From assembly GCA_964405335.1 (NCBI GenBank), contig CAYONP010000147.1, forward strand, positions 1 to 8,493: 8,493 nucleotides of DNA, read 5' to 3'. A model generated the notes under the pieces. It was not told where the DNA came from. It saw nothing but the letters and a program-made list of their open reading frames with translations, and did no database searches. Shown in pieces: positions 6,869 to 8,493 of the stretch. Made by a program: the position numbers and the translations under genes. The stretch is from CAYONP01 sp964405335 (lineage in GTDB: Bacteria > Armatimonadota > UBA10988). Each line of letters opens with the position of its first letter. Position 1 is the first letter of the stretch.

Positions 6869-7762
6869 ATGGCGAGTCTGCGCGACATCCGGCGGAAGAT
6901 CGCTGCCGTCAAGAACATCAACAAGATCACGCAGGCGATGAAGATGGTCGCCGCGGCCAAGCTGCGCCGCGCGCAGGAGCGGGTCGACGCCGCGCGACCC
7001 TATGCCGAGAAGCTGCGCGAGCTGATCGCCGCCGTGGCGCCGCGGGTCTCGGCCGAGGTTACCGCGCGGCACGCGCTGCTGGCCACCCGCGAGTCGGGCG
7101 GCGTCGGCCTGGTCGTGATCACCTCCGACCGCGGCCTTTGTGGGAGCTACAACAACAACCTGATCCGCCGCGCGCAGGCGTTCCTCGAAGAGCGGCGCAG
7201 CGCCGGCGAGGCGGTCGAACTGATCACCATCGGGCGCAAGGGTCATCTGACGCTACGCACCCGCGGCTTTGCGTCGGCCGAGCACTTTGCCATGGTCGGC
7301 GTCGACGCGCCGTTCAGCGACATCGAGGCGATCAGCCGCGCGGTGGTTGGGCTCTACACCCGGGCCGAGGCGCCGGTGCGCGAGGTCTGGGTGGCCTTCA
7401 CCCGGTTCCACAACGCGGTCACGCAGGTGCCGACGATCGACCGGTTCCTGCCCATCGAGGCGGGCGGCGTGCTGGCCACCGGTGGCGGCGGTGAGGTCGA
7501 GTATGAGTTCGACCCGTCGGAGGAGGCGCTGCTCGAGGTGCTACTGCCGCGGTTCGTGCACAACCAGGTCTATCAATATCTGCTCGAGGCCGGGGCGAGC
7601 GAGCAGGGCGCGCGGATGACGGCGATGTCGCAGGCGTCGGACAACGCGGGCGAGCTGATCGGCACGCTGACCTTGCAGTACAACCGGGCGCGCCAGGACG
7701 CCATCACGAAAGAGATTCTGGACATCGTCGGCGGCGCCGAGGCGCTGGCGGCCGAGGGCTAA
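6869..7762 (+). CDS. atpG: ATP synthase F1 subunit gamma
   Basis: Gamma is the central rotor shaft. The N-terminal helix (ASLRDIRRKIAAVKNINKIT, then QAMKMVAAAKLRRAQ) and the C-terminal helix (ASEQGARMTAMSQASDNA at 243-260, ending with EILDIVGGAEAL) form the antiparallel coiled coil inside the alpha/beta ring; both are strongly conserved. The central Rossmann-like domain shows SDRGLCGSYNNN (86-97). The length, 297 residues, is usual, and there is no insertion like the redox-regulatory loop of chloroplast gamma. ATG 6869 follows GAGGAA at 6860-6865 with a short gap, close to the stop of the oxidoreductase gene, so translation may be coupled to it. It is followed 11 bases later by atpD. Confidence 0.96.
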   Translation: MASLRDIRRKIAAVKNINKITQAMKMVAAAKLRRAQERVDAARPYAEKLRELIAAVAPRVSAEVTARHALLATRESGGVGLVVITSDRGLCGSYNNNLIRRAQAFLEERRSAGEAVELITIGRKGHLTLRTRGFASAEHFAMVGVDAPFSDIEAISRAVVGLYTRAEAPVREVWVAFTRFHNAVTQVPTIDRFLPIEAGGVLATGGGGEVEYEFDPSEEALLEVLLPRFVHNQVYQYLLEAGASEQGARMTAMSQASDNAGELIGTLTLQYNRARQDAITKEILDIVGGAEALAAEG

Positions 7763-7773
7763 CGGAGGCAGGC

Positions 7774-8493
7774 ATGGCGGCGACGGGCAAAGTGGTACAG
7801 GTGATCGGGCCGGTGGTCGACTGCGAGTTTCCGGTCGAGGAGCTGCCCGAGATCTACAACGCGCTCGAGATCGCGCTGCAGGACGGCGGTCCGCCGCTGG
7901 TCGCCGAAGTGGCGCAGCATCTCGGCGACAACGTCGTCCGGGCCGTCGCCATGGATGCCACCGACGGCCTGGTCCGCGGCAACGCCGCGGTCGACACGGG
8001 CAGGCCGATTGAGGTGCCCGTGGGCGAGGAGTGCCTCGGCCGGCTGCTCAACGTGCTCGGCGCGCCGATCGACGAGCTGGGCGCCATCGAGTCGAAGCAC
8101 AGCAGCCCGATCCACAAGAACCCGCCGACGTTCGAGGAGCAGGGCCTGGTGCGCGAGCAGTTCGTCACCGGGATCAAGGTCGTCGACCTCATGTCGCCCT
8201 ATGCGCGAGGCGGCAAGATCGGCCTGTTCGGCGGCGCCGGGGTGGGCAAGACGGTGCTCATCACCGAGCTGATCCACAACGTCGGCAAGCACCATTCGGG
8301 CGTCTCGGTGTTCGCCGGCGTGGGCGAGCGCACCCGCGAGGGCAACGACCTGATGCTCGAGATGGCCGAGTCGGGCGTGCTGCCGTCGACGGTGATGGTC
8401 TTCGGGCAGATGAACGAGCCGCCCGGCGCGCGGCTGCGCATCGGCCTGACCGGGGTGACCCAGGCCGAGTTCTTCCGCGACGAGCGCGGGCAG
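7774..8493 (+). CDS. atpD: ATP synthase F1 subunit beta (5' part, cut by window edge)
   Basis: Beta carries the catalytic sites that make or hydrolyse ATP. The 240 codons present cover the N-terminal beta-barrel (about residues 1-80, starting GKVVQVIGPVVDCEFP) and half of the nucleotide-binding domain. The P-loop is GGAGVGKT (153-160, with K159 and T160), and the catalytic glutamate is E185 in GVGERTREG, next to R186. The DELSEED region and C-terminal domain lie past the window end, so completeness cannot be judged. ATG 7774 has a strong GGAGG at 7764-7768, five bases upstream. The sequence is highly conserved and shows nothing odd. The epsilon gene atpC would be expected next. Confidence 0.97.
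   Translation, partial: MAATGKVVQVIGPVVDCEFPVEELPEIYNALEIALQDGGPPLVAEVAQHLGDNVVRAVAMDATDGLVRGNAAVDTGRPIEVPVGEECLGRLLNVLGAPIDELGAIESKHSSPIHKNPPTFEEQGLVREQFVTGIKVVDLMSPYARGGKIGLFGGAGVGKTVLITELIHNVGKHHSGVSVFAGVGERTREGNDLMLEMAESGVLPSTVMVFGQMNEPPGARLRIGLTGVTQAEFFRDERGQ

Overview
This window holds most of an F1Fo ATP synthase operon from a GC-rich Gram-negative bacterium. The genes run left to right on the + strand: atpZ-like, atpI-like, atpB (a), atpE (c), atpF (b), atpH (delta), atpA (alpha), then a Gfo/Idh/MocA-family oxidoreductase gene, atpG (gamma) and the first 240 codons of atpD (beta), which is cut by the window edge. The epsilon gene atpC presumably lies just beyond. Spacing is tight throughout (8- and 4-base overlaps or gaps of 6 to 22 bases), and most genes have a recognisable Shine-Dalgarno sequence, so this looks like one transcription unit. 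A near-consensus sigma70-type promoter (TTGACA, 17 bases, TAGACT) sits at 905-933 in the 149-base gap before the first gene.

The left 830 bases are separate. The window opens with the last 28 codons of a protein ending in a PEP-CTERM sorting signal. That gene converges on a small minus-strand gene for an unrecognised two-helix membrane protein. Next comes a 104-residue 2Fe-2S ferredoxin with its own promoter (TTGACC, 17 bases, TAGAAT) and ribosome binding site.

The PEP-CTERM signal implies an outer membrane and an exosortase system elsewhere in the genome. Subunit a begins with a signal-peptide-like segment, a trait I associate with Bacteroidetes/Chlorobi-type and some PVC or candidate-phylum bacteria, and subunit alpha carries an insertion of about 45 residues. 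Together these suggest an FCB/PVC-like or candidate-phylum bacterium rather than a classical proteobacterium, but I cannot name the lineage.

The ATP synthase genes look intact and their catalytic residues are present. AtpZ and AtpI-like proteins would help assemble the Fo sector. Subunits a, c and b form the membrane motor and stator, delta joins the stator to F1, and alpha, beta and gamma form the catalytic head and rotor. The unusual points are the sugar-dehydrogenase-like gene between atpA and atpG, an odd c subunit (most of a sodium-binding signature, no glycine-repeat motif, long tail), His-rich ends on subunit a, and the alpha insertion. No mobile element, CRISPR array, tRNA or rRNA was seen.
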